A stretch of 64,000 bases of DNA from Frankia alni ACN14a (GCF_000058485.1 NC_008278.1:1420962-1484961), one strand, 5' to 3'; positions 1-9,178 are shown, counted from the first letter of the stretch. The notes: a model not told the origin generated them from the sequence alone. Made by a program: numbers and translations.

Positions 1-1901
1 CGCTGCGCCGGCAGGTGCGCCAGACCCGCGATGCCCAGCCGGATCCGACGGTCGACGGCGCCGAGCCGGCGCCCGCCGCCGACGCCGTCGAGGCCGACGC
101 CGTCGAGGCCGATGGGACCGACGCCGGGCGGACCGAGGCCTGGGGGATCGAGGCTCGGGAGACCGACGCCCGGGAGACCGACCCGCGGTCGGCCGATCGT
201 GCTGGGACGGCGCTCGCGCTCCTGCCGAGCCCCGGGGAGCCTTACCCCAGGGAGCTCGGCGGCGAGATCGCGGTCGGGGGCGACTCCGGGCGCGTCCCGG
301 AGTCTGCCGGGTCCAGCGAGCGTGCGGGAGCGCCGGCGACCGTCGGCGACCGGCTCGGGCAGGACGCGGACTCCCGTGCCTTCGTGCCCGACACGGTGGG
401 AGCGGAACTCGCCACCACCGGGCCGATCCCGTTGCCGATCAACGCCGTGCGCGTCGGGGAACCCGTCGCCGAGCTCGTCGCCCTGCTGCGCCGCCAGCGG
501 GACGACGCCGCCCTGGAGAAGGCCGACCTCACGGCCCGGCTCGCCGTGGCCGAACAGCGGGCGGCAGAATCGGAGCAGCGGATCGGGGCCGCGGAGCGGC
601 ATGCCATGACGGCGAGCGCCCGGGTCGAGGAGATCGAATCCACGCTGCGCGCCAGGGTCGAGGCCGCGACGAGTGCCGCCGGCGGCGGCACGCGGGCGGT
701 GGACGCCCCGTCCCCGACCGGCCCCGACACCACCGCGGCCGACACCGGGCTCACCGTCGCGGAGCTGGCGCGCGAGGCGGAGCTGCTGCGCCAGCAGCTT
801 GTCGAGGCGGAGGGCCGGGCCGCGAAGTTCTCCTCCCGGCTGGCGATGGCGCGGACCGAGGCGGAGGACGCCCAGCGTCTCGTCGCGACCATGACCACCC
901 GGCTTGACCGCCACCAGGCCGAATGGGCGGCCGAGCGCCTCAGCCTGCTGGGCCGGATCGAACGGACCGAGGCCTCCCTGGAACGCGGCACCGAGGCCGC
1001 CTCCGCCGCCAACCCGGTGGCGGAGCCTGCCTCCGCCGCCGTCGAGTACGCCGAGCTTGTCGGTACGGCGAAGGCGCTGGCCTCGGCGCGCGCCGTCCGC
1101 TCGACCCGGGCCGCCGTTCCTCTCTTCGCCGCAGAGCCGGCGGAAGTCGCAGAGCCGGCGGAAGTCGCCGAGCCGGTAGACGCCGACGAGCCGGTCGACG
1201 TTGCCGAGCCGGGCGGCACGCCAGAGCCGGTCGATCGCGCTGAGCCGGTCGATCGCGCTGAGCCGGTCGATGGTGCCGAGTCGGTAGACGCGGTCGTGTC
1301 GCCGGGGGTCGCGGGGCCGGGACGCGAGGACGAGCCGGCCGTGGGCGAGGAGTCCGCGCGGCTCGACGAGTCGGTGCGACCGCACTCGGACGGCGCCGCC
1401 CTCGCCGCGGCGGCTTCGGTCGAGTCCGGGACGGCTGCGCCCGCCGGGAGCGAACCGGTTCGCGCGGGCGCGCTGGGTGTGGCGGGCATGAGGGCCCGGA
1501 CCTCCGGTGTCACCAAGGAGCGACCGGCGGCGGTGGCCGGGGTTCCGGCTCCGACGGGCAGCGGGTCTGTCACCGCGCCGGGGGTGCGGTCGGGCGCCAC
1601 GGGCGAGCAGGCCGCGGGCGGTCGGGTCGTCCAGGAGGCCGCGCCGCGCTGGAACGGACTGCTCGATCCGGGCGGCGCCGTCGGCGACAACCTCAAGGAG
1701 ATCGTCGGCATCGGCCCGGTGATCGAATCGCGGTTGCGGACGCTGGGCATAACGACCTTCAGCCAGCTCGCCGAGATGGGCGACACCGACGTCGACCGGC
1801 TGGCCCACAAGCTCGACGGTTTCGGCGATCGGATCATCTCCGACGACTGGGTGGGCCAGGCCCAGGATCTCCAGGTGCGCCACTACGGCGGCGTCTTCTA
1901 G
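1..1901 (+). CDS. Coiled-coil protein with C-terminal helix-hairpin-helix domain (5' end cut by window)
   Basis: The frame is open to the left edge (codons from base 3, no stop), so the gene very likely begins before the window; a GTG at 15 is only the first in-window start. About 630 residues are visible. Residues ~150-230 and ~255-330 are Ala/Glu/Arg heptad-like segments typical of a coiled coil. Residues ~370-430 carry degenerate tandem Glu-Pro-(Ala/Val) units (EPAEVAEPAEVAEPVD), followed by an Ala/Pro/Gly-rich disordered stretch. The last ~65 residues (LKEIVGIGPVIESRL, then DDWVGQAQDL) match the helix-hairpin-helix domain also found at the C-terminus of some NuoE-type and DUF4332-like proteins, which suggests nucleic-acid or protein binding. 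The actual function is not recognisable. Confidence 0.75.
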   Translation, partial: LRRQVRQTRDAQPDPTVDGAEPAPAADAVEADAVEADGTDAGRTEAWGIEARETDARETDPRSADRAGTALALLPSPGEPYPRELGGEIAVGGDSGRVPESAGSSERAGAPATVGDRLGQDADSRAFVPDTVGAELATTGPIPLPINAVRVGEPVAELVALLRRQRDDAALEKADLTARLAVAEQRAAESEQRIGAAERHAMTASARVEEIESTLRARVEAATSAAGGGTRAVDAPSPTGPDTTAADTGLTVAELAREAELLRQQLVEAEGRAAKFSSRLAMARTEAEDAQRLVATMTTRLDRHQAEWAAERLSLLGRIERTEASLERGTEAASAANPVAEPASAAVEYAELVGTAKALASARAVRSTRAAVPLFAAEPAEVAEPAEVAEPVDADEPVDVAEPGGTPEPVDRAEPVDRAEPVDGAESVDAVVSPGVAGPGREDEPAVGEESARLDESVRPHSDGAALAAAASVESGTAAPAGSEPVRAGALGVAGMRARTSGVTKERPAAVAGVPAPTGSGSVTAPGVRSGATGEQAAGGRVVQEAAPRWNGLLDPGGAVGDNLKEIVGIGPVIESRLRTLGITTFSQLAEMGDTDVDRLAHKLDGFGDRIISDDWVGQAQDLQVRHYGGVF

Positions 1902-2112
1902 AGACGACCACGTCCGCCCCAGGGCGGCCCGGTTCCGGCCCGGTTCCGGCCAGAACAGGGCCAGATCGTGCCGAGGCCTGGGTGCGTCGACCGGTGGCAC
2001 CCCGAGCATCGCGGCATCGAGGTAACCCCGCCGCGTCGCCCGATTGGACGGCCGGCGTCACGCCCGTGGCCGGCCGGGCGTCGCCAGGGCACGGCAACGC
2101 CCGGTCCGCGGC

Positions 2113-3750
2113 TCACAGCCCGGAGATGAGTCCCTCGATCTCGGCCTCGAGGATCCGGCGGTCGGTGACGTCGCTGTAGAGCCACAGGTGGCCGCGGTAG
2201 CCGTCCGCCGCGGCCAGCGCGATGTGGCTGCGTTCGAAGACCCGGCCGTCGGCGAACATGACCGGCTCGCGTCGCAGTGTCCGGCGCCGGCGCAGCAAGG
2301 TGTCCAGGCGGGCGGCGAAGCCGGAGGGGTCGTCGACGAGCCCGGCCCGCGGCCGCAGATGCCGGCGGCAGTCCGTGCCGACCACGTCGACGGGCGAGTC
2401 CGCCAGGTCGAACAGGTCGCAGTACATCTGGTTGACGGCGACGACGCTGCCGTCGCGATCGGCGATGAGGACCGCGGTCGTGAGCTCGGCGAGCAGGGTC
2501 GTCAACCAGCGCTCCCGGTCGCGGCAGGCCTCCTCGATCCGGCGCATCTCGGCGAACAGGCAGCCGCACCCCTCGGCCGGGTGGCCGCCGTCGGCGTGCG
2601 CGGGGCGCGGATGCAGGTCGCCATCCTCGTCGCGATGCAGGACGACCGCGGCGCGCCACTCGGCGCCGGGGGGGAGCGCGCCGCGCGGGTAGCTCGCGGA
2701 TCGCTCCTCCGGGGTCTCCCGGGGGGCCGACCGGCCGGGCGTGGGCTCCCCGGGGACCGGCCGGCGGGGCAGCGGGACCGTCCAGCGCCTCGTCACGGCG
2801 TCGTCCGCTTCGGGCCACCGCGGCGGGGGCCCGGCCAGGGGGTACCCGGTTCCCGCGGGATGTCCGAGCACCGGGCCGTCGGGGGCCGACGTGGGATCGG
2901 CCGAGCGGTCCGCGGACCGGTCTGCTCCGGCGACGTGATCCGGACTTTCCGGATCGCCGGGGCCTGCCGGCGCGTCGGTCCAGCGCAACGGGTCGTCGGC
3001 GGACTCGCGGAAGGCACGGGCGGCGTCGTCGAACGGGTCGTAGCCGCCCAGCCCGTCGAACAGCCCGTATCGGTCGGGCCCGCCCGGCAGGATGCCCTCC
3101 GGTCCGATCTCCTCCGCTCCGACATCCTCCCGGCCGAACAGCTCGTGACCCAGCAGCTGCTCGTCGAGGAAGTCCGCGTCGAAGGCGGTGAAATCAAGTG
3201 CCGCCTCCTCGGACGCGAGGGGCGCGCCGGCGTGTTCGGCGTCGTCGGCGCCCGGGCGCCCGGCCTGGCCTTGCGGATGCGTGTGGCTGTCGGGGTGTGC
3301 CGGGAGGTCCAGGTCGGGGATGTCGCGGCTGGCGGCGTCCCCGGCGGTGGGTGCGCCGATCGGGGCAGGCGTGAGCGTACCGACGAAGCGGCGCCGCCCG
3401 TCGCCGGCGGACGTCGCCACCGTCTGGATGATCGCCCGCCGGGCCGCGCCGCCAGGTAGCACCAGCCGGACCTGTACGGCGAATCCGTCGCCATGCGTGA
3501 CCAGGCGCCGCCAGTGGTTGCCCACGGTGGCGACGTCGTCGGGATGGACGACCCGGTCCCATCCCCAGCCGACCGCCTCGTCACGGGGAAGCCCGGTCAG
3601 TTCGGACCACGGCCGGTTCACAAAGAGATGGCGGCCGACCGCGTCGGTGGCGAATACGGCCACCGGGCAGTTCTCGACAATTCGCCAGAACATTTTCCAA
3701 GCGGTCTTGTCGAACATGTCCGAAGGCTGGAAATCTCGGTTTCCACTCAT
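2113..3750 (-). CDS. Two-PAS-domain sensory protein without an output domain
   Basis: 545 residues. An N-terminal PAS domain at ~25-130 (FRIVENCPVAVFATDAVG-like start, then WSELTGLP and VHPDDV) is followed by a ~230-residue Pro/Asp/Gly-rich disordered linker and a second PAS domain at ~410-540 (LTTAVLIADRDGSVVAVNQ, ending in YSDVTDRRILEAEIE). No histidine kinase, GGDEF, EAL, PP2C or HTH domain follows; the protein ends ten residues after the PAS C-terminal helix. The ATG at 3750 has a GAAAGGGG ribosome site 8 nt upstream. PAS domains bind small ligands, haem or flavin and mediate dimerisation, so this is probably a sensor or scaffold acting through a partner protein. It runs convergently to the upstream coiled-coil gene and divergently from the Tad locus. 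Confidence 0.75.
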   Translation of the reverse strand: MSGNRDFQPSDMFDKTAWKMFWRIVENCPVAVFATDAVGRHLFVNRPWSELTGLPRDEAVGWGWDRVVHPDDVATVGNHWRRLVTHGDGFAVQVRLVLPGGAARRAIIQTVATSAGDGRRRFVGTLTPAPIGAPTAGDAASRDIPDLDLPAHPDSHTHPQGQAGRPGADDAEHAGAPLASEEAALDFTAFDADFLDEQLLGHELFGREDVGAEEIGPEGILPGGPDRYGLFDGLGGYDPFDDAARAFRESADDPLRWTDAPAGPGDPESPDHVAGADRSADRSADPTSAPDGPVLGHPAGTGYPLAGPPPRWPEADDAVTRRWTVPLPRRPVPGEPTPGRSAPRETPEERSASYPRGALPPGAEWRAAVVLHRDEDGDLHPRPAHADGGHPAEGCGCLFAEMRRIEEACRDRERWLTTLLAELTTAVLIADRDGSVVAVNQMYCDLFDLADSPVDVVGTDCRRHLRPRAGLVDDPSGFAARLDTLLRRRRTLRREPVMFADGRVFERSHIALAAADGYRGHLWLYSDVTDRRILEAEIEGLISGL

Positions 3751-4342
3751 CGGGTCGCCCCTTTCGAGCCGCGCGTAGCGGGCCGCAGGCAGGTCCTGGG
3801 CAGCGTCGCCGTGGTGGGCAGACGAGCTTCTCGCAAGCGGTTGCTGAGCCCGCGGATCGATGGCTGACCGGACACGGAAGGGACCCCCGAGGCAGGCGTT
3901 GGTGGCTTACCGGGGGAGATCGGCGGGGTGGGGGAGGCTCCACCGGTCGACCCAGCAAGCGATTGTGGCTTCACGGATGAGCGGGTTAGGGACCGCCGCG
4001 AGGCTACCGCCTCCGGGGCGATTCGGCGGCGAAATCCTGCGGGCGTTTCCAGGGCGGTCGGCGCACTGCCGACCCGCGGGATGTACGCGCGCAGCGATCG
4101 TCGTCCCCCGATCCGTGGCCGCGCTGCTGATGCGGAGAGTAACTAAATGGGTGGTCAAGGTGGGACCCTGTGCGGACCGTGACCTGCCTGTGTCCTACCC
4201 GGCCCACACCCCCGTAGGGGGTTGTGCGAACGTTGTTGCGTCCGCCCCGATGGTCGGGGCTTGATAAGCGGTGACCTTCTTCCTACGCTTCGTAGCAATT
4301 GTCGGGGCGGGAAGAGGCGGAGCTGGAGGAACGGCGGTTTTC
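3751..4342. other. Long divergent intergenic region upstream of cpaF
   Basis: 592 bp between the PAS gene (leftward) and the Tad ATPase (rightward). No convincing gene is seen. Its right end contains two compact inverted repeats (4208-4222 and 4244-4260), annotated separately. Both divergent promoters should lie here but I cannot assign -35/-10 boxes with confidence. Confidence 0.5.
4208..4260 (+). terminator. Two tandem GC-rich hairpins just upstream of cpaF
   Basis: ACCCCC-GTA-GGGGGT (4208-4222) and GCCCCGA-TGG-TCGGGGC (4244-4260) are perfect 6-bp and 7-bp stems with 3-nt loops; the second is followed by TTG. They look like factor-independent terminators or an attenuator in the 5' leader. 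A GTG at 4271 would begin only 10 nt after the second stem, which argues for translation starting at 4343 instead. Confidence 0.4.
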
Positions 4343-5650
4343 GTGGCGGTGGCACGTGGCGGTTGGTTGGACGCCACCTCGTTCGTGGAGGACGAGGTCC
4401 GGGAGCTCGTTCGGCGGCGTTCCCTGGATCCCGTGCGCGATCCGGCCCTGGTCCGCCAGCTCGTTCAGGAGGTGCTCGCCGACTATGAGGAACGCGTTCT
4501 CGTCAGCGACCTTCCGCCTGTCGTCGACCGGGATGTCACCGCCCGTCTGGTCTACGACGCGGTCGCCGGCTTCGGGCCGCTGCAGCGCCATCTCGACGAC
4601 CCCACCGTCGAAGAGGTCTGGATCAACGAGCCGGGTCGGGTATTCGTCGCGCGGGCCGGTCGCAGTGAGCTGACGACGACCATTCTCACCGCCGACCAGG
4701 TGCAGGATCTGGTCGAACGGATGCTCAAATCGTCCGGCCGGCGGGTGGACCTGTCGACCCCCTTCGTCGACGCCATGCTCCCCGACGGTTCCCGTCTGCA
4801 CGTGGTGATTCCCGACGTGACCCGGGTGCACTGGTCGATCAACATCCGCAAGTTCGTGCTGAGCGCGGGCAGCATGGACGAGCTGGTCGGGCTCGGCACG
4901 ATCACCTCCGCGGCGGCGGCGTTCCTGGAGGCCGCCGTCGTCTCCGGGCTCAACATCATCGTCGCCGGTGGCACCCAGGCCGGGAAGACGACGCTGCTCA
5001 ACTGCCTCGGTTCGGCGATTCCCGCCCGCGAGCGGGTGATCTCGTGCGAGGAGGTCTTCGAGCTGAAGCTGCGCGCCCCGGACTGGGTCGCGATGCAGAC
5101 CCGGCAGGCCAACCTGGAGGGCAGCGGGGAGATCCGGCTGCGCCGGCTGGTCAAGGAGGCGCTGCGGATGCGCCCGGACCGCCTGCTGGTTGGCGAGGTC
5201 CGCCAGGAGGAGGCGCTGGATCTGCTCATCGCGCTGAACTCCGGCCTGCCCGGCATGTGCAGTCTGCACGCCAACTCGGCCCGCGAGGCGGTGACCAAGC
5301 TGTGCACGCTGCCGCTGCTCGCCGGGGAGAACGTCAGCCACGCCTTCGTCGTGCCGACCGTGGCCGCCAGCGTCGATCTCGTCGTCCACCTGGAGAAGGA
5401 CGTCTCGGGTCGCCGGCGCGTCACCGAGATCGTCGCGCTGCCCGGCCGGGCCGAGGGCGACATCGTGGAGATCGCCCAGATCTACCGCTCCCGCGCCGAG
5501 GGCCTGGTCCGCGCCGACGGCTTCCCCCCGCACGTCGACCGTTTCACCCGAGCCGGCTACGACCTGCCCACCCTGCTTGCGCAGGGGGAACGTGACCATC
5601 CCCAGCGCCGGCCCGGTGGGGGCTGGCCCGAGATCGCCGTGGAGCGCTGA
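4343..5650 (+). CDS. cpaF: Tad pilus / type II-IV secretion ATPase (CpaF/TadA family)
   Basis: 435 residues from the chosen GTG, which follows GGAGGA at 4325-4330; an in-frame GTG at 4271 would add 24 atypical residues. It is the cytoplasmic hexameric ATPase that powers assembly of Flp-type pili or a related secretion system. Visible features: N-terminal domain with VYDAVAGFGPLQ and EEVWINEPGRVFV, Walker A GGTQAGKTTLLNC near residue 207, the acidic box CEEVFEL, MRPDRLLVGEVR (Walker B region) and the His box GMCSLHANSAREAV. All catalytic motifs are intact and the length is normal. The stop overlaps the start of tadB (TGATG), so translation is coupled and this is the first gene of the Tad operon. 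Confidence 0.93.
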   Translation: MAVARGGWLDATSFVEDEVRELVRRRSLDPVRDPALVRQLVQEVLADYEERVLVSDLPPVVDRDVTARLVYDAVAGFGPLQRHLDDPTVEEVWINEPGRVFVARAGRSELTTTILTADQVQDLVERMLKSSGRRVDLSTPFVDAMLPDGSRLHVVIPDVTRVHWSINIRKFVLSAGSMDELVGLGTITSAAAAFLEAAVVSGLNIIVAGGTQAGKTTLLNCLGSAIPARERVISCEEVFELKLRAPDWVAMQTRQANLEGSGEIRLRRLVKEALRMRPDRLLVGEVRQEEALDLLIALNSGLPGMCSLHANSAREAVTKLCTLPLLAGENVSHAFVVPTVAASVDLVVHLEKDVSGRRRVTEIVALPGRAEGDIVEIAQIYRSRAEGLVRADGFPPHVDRFTRAGYDLPTLLAQGERDHPQRRPGGGWPEIAVER

Positions 5651-6723
5651 TGGGTATCTTCCTCGGCCTGCTGTGCGGGCTCGGCCTGTTCCTCATCATC
5701 ACCAGCGGCCGGCCCCGCGCGTCCCGCGGCCCGACGACGATGCGCTGGGAGCACACCACCGCGGAGCTGCTCGCCCAGGCCGGCATCCGCGGCCTGAGCC
5801 CCCGTCAGTTCGTCGCGATCAGCGTCGCGCTCGGGCTGCTCGTCGGTCTCGTCGTGCTGGCGTTCACCGGGACCCTGTCGCTTGCCGGCGCGTTCGCGGT
5901 CTTCGCGAGCCTGCTGCCGCGGGCGCTGGTCGTCCGTCGTCGCCACGGCCGCATCCACGACCTGCGGGAGCTGTGGCCGGACGTCGTCGACAACCTTGCC
6001 AGCGCCGTGCGCGCCGGGATGTCGCTGCCCGAGGGCCTGGCCGCCGTCGGGGTGCGCGGGCCGGTGCAGCTGCGTCCGGCGTTCACCCGCTTCGGCGAGG
6101 ACTACAGCGCCACCGGATCGTTCTCGACCTGCCTGGACCGGCTCGCCGACGAACTCGCCGACCCGGTCGCCGACCGGATCATCGAGTCGCTGCGGATGGC
6201 GCGGGAGGTCGGCGGCACCGATCTCGGCCGGCTCCTGCGCACCCTGTCGACCTTCCTGCGCGAGGACGCGCGGACCCGGGCCGAGCTGGAGACCCGCCAG
6301 GGCTGGACGGTCAACGCCGCCCGCCTCGCGCTCGCCGCCCCCTGGATCGTGCTTCTCCTGCTGGCCACCCGCGGCCAGAACGTGCAGGCGTACGACAGCC
6401 CGACCGGCGTGCTGGTGCTGGTCGTCGGCGGCGGTGTGTCGGCCCTCGCGTACCTGCTGATGAAACGGATCGGCCGGCTGCCCGAGGAGGGCCGGGTGCT
6501 GCGTGGCGGCGCCGCCGCCGCTCAGGCCGCGGCCGCCGCCACTCCCGCCGGGCGCGGCTCGGGATCACGCCCGGACGGTCCCGCGGCCGCCCGCCCGACG
6601 ATCGCCGCTCCCGACCTCGACGGGCCCGGAGGATTCGACGGCCTCGGAGGTTTCGACGGGCCTGGGGGCTTCGACGGGCCTGGGGGCTTCGGGGTGGGGC
6701 CCGATCGGGGGATGCAACCATGA
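5650..6723 (+). CDS. tadB: Tad inner-membrane platform protein, TadB-like (T2SSF domain)
   Basis: 357 residues. Membrane segments occur at ~3-20, ~55-90, ~235-250 and ~255-275. The type II secretion F domain lies between, with a cytoplasmic helical bundle (LWPDVVDNLASAVRAGMSLPEGL and REVGGTDLGRLLRTL). With TadC it forms the inner-membrane platform on which CpaF works. After the last membrane segment there is a ~70-residue tail of Ala-rich sequence and tandem six-residue Gly-Phe-Asp-Gly-Pro-Gly units (GGFDGPGGFDGPGGF; an 18-bp repeat at about 6620-6695), which is unusual for the family. The ATG overlaps the cpaF stop and the 3' end overlaps the tadC start by 4 nt. Confidence 0.88.
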   Translation: MGIFLGLLCGLGLFLIITSGRPRASRGPTTMRWEHTTAELLAQAGIRGLSPRQFVAISVALGLLVGLVVLAFTGTLSLAGAFAVFASLLPRALVVRRRHGRIHDLRELWPDVVDNLASAVRAGMSLPEGLAAVGVRGPVQLRPAFTRFGEDYSATGSFSTCLDRLADELADPVADRIIESLRMAREVGGTDLGRLLRTLSTFLREDARTRAELETRQGWTVNAARLALAAPWIVLLLLATRGQNVQAYDSPTGVLVLVVGGGVSALAYLLMKRIGRLPEEGRVLRGGAAAAQAAAAATPAGRGSGSRPDGPAAARPTIAAPDLDGPGGFDGLGGFDGPGGFDGPGGFGVGPDRGMQP

Positions 6724-7670
6724 CGATGGTCGCCGCGGGGGCGCTGCTCGGCCTGCTCGCCGGGCTCGGTCTGGTCATCGTCGTCTACCGCTCGCCCCGG
6801 GCTCGGCGCATCCAGCTCGCCGACCGGATCGACCCCTACCTGCGCGACACGCCCAGCCCGTCCCGGCTGCTCGCCGACCGGCCGCGGGCGTCGTCCCGCC
6901 CGGGCCTCGCCGCCGTCGAGGCGCTCGTGCGGCCGTTGCTCTCCGACGTCGCCGGCCGCCTCGACCGCTTCCTCGGTGGTCGGGCGGCGTTGCAGCGCCG
7001 GCTGACCCAGGCGGGCGGGCGGACCAGCATCGAGGAGTTCCGGGTCCAGCAGGTGATCTGTGCGGTCAGCGGCGCGCTGGTCGGCGCGTTCCTGCTGGCG
7101 CTGCGGGCGCTGCTCGGCGTCGGCCCGCCGGCGCTGGTCAGCGTCGCCCTCGTCGTCGCCGGCGCGGCCGGTGGGGTGGTCGGCCGCGAGTACTGGCTGA
7201 CCCGGGCGATCGGCGAGCGCGAGGACCGGATGCTGCTGGAGTTCCCCACGGTCGCCGAACTGCTGGCGCTGGCGGTCACCGCGGGGGAGTCCGCCATCGG
7301 CGCGTTGGAGCGGGTCAGCCGCCTCACCCACGGCGAGCTGGGCCGCGAGCTGCGCCTGGCCCTCGCCGACGCCCGCGCCGGCGCCACCCTCGTGCAGGCC
7401 CTGGAGGGCATCGCCGCCCGCACGGCGCTCGCGCCGCTGACCCGGTTCGTCGACGGCATGGCCGTCGCGATCGAACGCGGCACGCCGCTGGCCGACATCC
7501 TGCGCGCCCAGGCGATGGACGTCCGCGAGGCCGGCAAGCGCCAGCTGCTGGAGGCCGGCGGCCGCAAGGAGATCGCAATGATGATCCCGGTCGTCTTCCT
7601 TGTCCTGCCGACGACCGTGATCTTCGCCTTCTACCCCGCCCTGGTGAGCTTCACCGTGATCGCCCAGTGA
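6720..7670 (+). CDS. tadC: Tad inner-membrane platform protein, TadC-like (T2SSF domain)
   Basis: 316 residues from the ATG at 6720, which overlaps the tadB stop (ATGA). An N-terminal membrane helix (~3-22) is followed by a cytoplasmic stretch, two membrane segments near 120-165, the T2SSF core (LLEFPTVAELLALAVTAGES, LADILRAQAMDVREAGKRQ) and a C-terminal hydrophobic helix (IPVVFLVLPTTVIFAFYPAL). This is the usual TadC arrangement directly after TadB. Together they anchor the CpaF motor. A longer open frame extends upstream inside tadB but has no coding character there. Confidence 0.88.
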   Translation: MTMVAAGALLGLLAGLGLVIVVYRSPRARRIQLADRIDPYLRDTPSPSRLLADRPRASSRPGLAAVEALVRPLLSDVAGRLDRFLGGRAALQRRLTQAGGRTSIEEFRVQQVICAVSGALVGAFLLALRALLGVGPPALVSVALVVAGAAGGVVGREYWLTRAIGEREDRMLLEFPTVAELLALAVTAGESAIGALERVSRLTHGELGRELRLALADARAGATLVQALEGIAARTALAPLTRFVDGMAVAIERGTPLADILRAQAMDVREAGKRQLLEAGGRKEIAMMIPVVFLVLPTTVIFAFYPALVSFTVIAQ

Positions 7671-7836
7671 TCGCGGCGGCCCCCGGGGAGGGACGCGGCC
7701 TTGGTCCGACTCGGACCCAACCGACATGGCACAACGCGGTGCTCGACGCGGATGCGCAGGGTGCGCGGCACGGACGACGTGGGCGCACGGCTCCTGGCCG
7801 GGCGCATGGCCCAGGCCAGACGGTGATGGAGGAGAC

Positions 7837-8097
7837 ATGGGACGACGTATCGGGCAGACCCTGAAGGCGAGGTGGCTGGCCTGGCGGTCGGCCACCGACA
7901 CGACCGGCGACGGCCGTGACGGCGATGACGGCCGTGACGGCCGCGACCGGGGGGACGTTCCCGGCTGGGTCATGATCACGGTGATGACGGCGGCACTCGT
8001 CGTGGCCATCGCCACGCTGGCGACGCCGGCGCTGCAGAACCTCTTCACCTCGGCGATCAACTCGGTGTCGGGCGTCGGCGGCGGTGGCGGCGGCTGA
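7837..8097 (+). CDS. Small single-pass pilin-like protein of the Tad locus
   Basis: 86 residues; the ATG has GGAGG at 7829-7833 just upstream. A basic N-terminus and an Asp/Gly/Arg repeat stretch (GRDGDDGRDGRD) precede one hydrophobic helix (WVMITVMTAALVVAIATLATPAL) and a short C-terminus ending in a Gly run. Position between tadC and tadE and the small size fit the major pilin slot (Flp) of Tad loci. However, the classic Flp processing site (Gly followed by Glu at +5) is not evident; the nearest context is GDVPGW. It may be a divergent actinobacterial pilin or a membrane adaptor. Its 3' end overlaps the first TadE-like frame. Confidence 0.6.
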   Translation: MGRRIGQTLKARWLAWRSATDTTGDGRDGDDGRDGRDRGDVPGWVMITVMTAALVVAIATLATPALQNLFTSAINSVSGVGGGGGG

Positions 8098-8599
8098 CCT
8101 CCCGGCCACGCCGGCCATGGCCGCGCGAGACGGTGCAGACCCGGTCGAGCCCGACGGCGAGGCCGCGCCGGGCGAGGCCAGCACGGCGGCCGGCAGCTCC
8201 GTGCCCGGCGAAGACGCCCCGCCGGGCGACGAAGGGTCCGCCGTCGTCGAGTTCATCCTGGTGGGGACGTTGCTGCTGTTCCTGTTCCTAGGGATCCTGC
8301 AGGTCGGCCTGATCCTGCACATCCGCAACACGCTCGCGGCGGACGCGGCGGAGGGCGCCCGGCACGCGGCCAACCTCGGCGTCCCGGCCGCGGACGGTGG
8401 CCCGTACGCGCAGGCGCTGATCGCCCGGACGATTCCCGGCCGCGCCGACACCGTCTGCACCGGCACCGACGTCGAGGGTCCCGGCGGCACCCCACTCGTC
8501 CAGGTCACCTGCAAGGTCGCCGTCCCGCTCGTCCTCGTCCCGCTCGGCGACGGCGTGACGATCACCGTCACCGGCCACGCGGTCAAGGAGCAGCCATGA
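8084..8599 (+). CDS. tadE: TadE-like pseudopilin / minor pilin
   Basis: 171 residues from GTG 8084; an ATG at 8117 would give 160. An acidic, Ala/Pro-rich N-terminus leads to the TadE signature GSAVVEFILVGTLLLFLFLGILQ, a type IV pilin-like helix with Glu at +5 relative to the hydrophobic start. Then come RNTLAADAAEGARHAA and a small extracellular domain with two Cys (TVCTG, VTCKV) likely to form a disulfide. TadE-like proteins are minor pseudopilins of the Tad apparatus. The gene overlaps both neighbours, so it is in the same operon. Confidence 0.8.
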   Translation: MAAADLPATPAMAARDGADPVEPDGEAAPGEASTAAGSSVPGEDAPPGDEGSAVVEFILVGTLLLFLFLGILQVGLILHIRNTLAADAAEGARHAANLGVPAADGGPYAQALIARTIPGRADTVCTGTDVEGPGGTPLVQVTCKVAVPLVLVPLGDGVTITVTGHAVKEQP

Positions 8600-9168
8600 C
8601 GCCTCGGCGGCTGCGTACCGTCCACGCGATCTGGGCGCGGGTGGTGTGGGGGAAGGGGCAGGCGCGCGGCGTCGGGGGCGCGGCGCACCGCGTCGGACGG
8701 GGGGCAACCGACGACGGCTCGGCGATGATCGAGTTCGTCGGGCTGTCCGTCGTGCTGCTCGTCCCGTTCGTGTACCTGTTCCTGTGCGTGTTCGCGGTGC
8801 AGAAGTCGGCGTTCGGCGTCACCCAGGCGGCCCGCGAGGCCGGCCGCGCGTTCGCCACCGCCGACAGCGAGACCCAGGGCGCCGACCGCGCCCGCCTCGC
8901 CGCCGCCCTCTCCCTACAGGATCAGGGCGTCTCCGGCCAACCACAGGTCCACTTCGCCCCGGCCGGTGCGAACTGCGGCGCCGGCAATCCCGGCGACGGC
9001 GCCCAGACCCTGGAACCGGGCGCGTCGTTCGTCATCTGCGTCCGGACGGTCGTCGCCCTGCCCGGCACGGGCGCCCTGTTCGCCGGCATCACCGACGTCA
9101 CCGTCAATGGCCAGTTCACCGTCGTCATCGACCAGTTCCGCGCCGACAGACGAGAAGCCCAGCCGTAG
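8596..9168 (+). CDS. Second TadE-like pseudopilin
   Basis: 190 residues; the ATG overlaps the previous stop by 4 nt (ATGA). A basic N-terminus (~40 residues) is followed by the TadE-like motif GSAMIEFVGLSVVLLVPFVYLF, again with the characteristic Glu, then TQAAREAGRAFATAD and an extracellular domain with two Cys (ANCGAG, VICVR). Last gene of the Tad operon: a terminator-like hairpin overlaps its stop codon. Confidence 0.78.
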   Translation: MTPRRLRTVHAIWARVVWGKGQARGVGGAAHRVGRGATDDGSAMIEFVGLSVVLLVPFVYLFLCVFAVQKSAFGVTQAAREAGRAFATADSETQGADRARLAAALSLQDQGVSGQPQVHFAPAGANCGAGNPGDGAQTLEPGASFVICVRTVVALPGTGALFAGITDVTVNGQFTVVIDQFRADRREAQP

Positions 9169-9178
9169 CTGGGGTTTC
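9153..9178 (+). terminator. Hairpin at the end of the Tad operon
   Basis: GAAGCCCAGC-CGTA-GCTGGGGTTTC is an inverted repeat (one bulge) spanning the stop codon of the second TadE gene and ending in TTTC. It is consistent with a weak factor-independent terminator. Confidence 0.45.
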
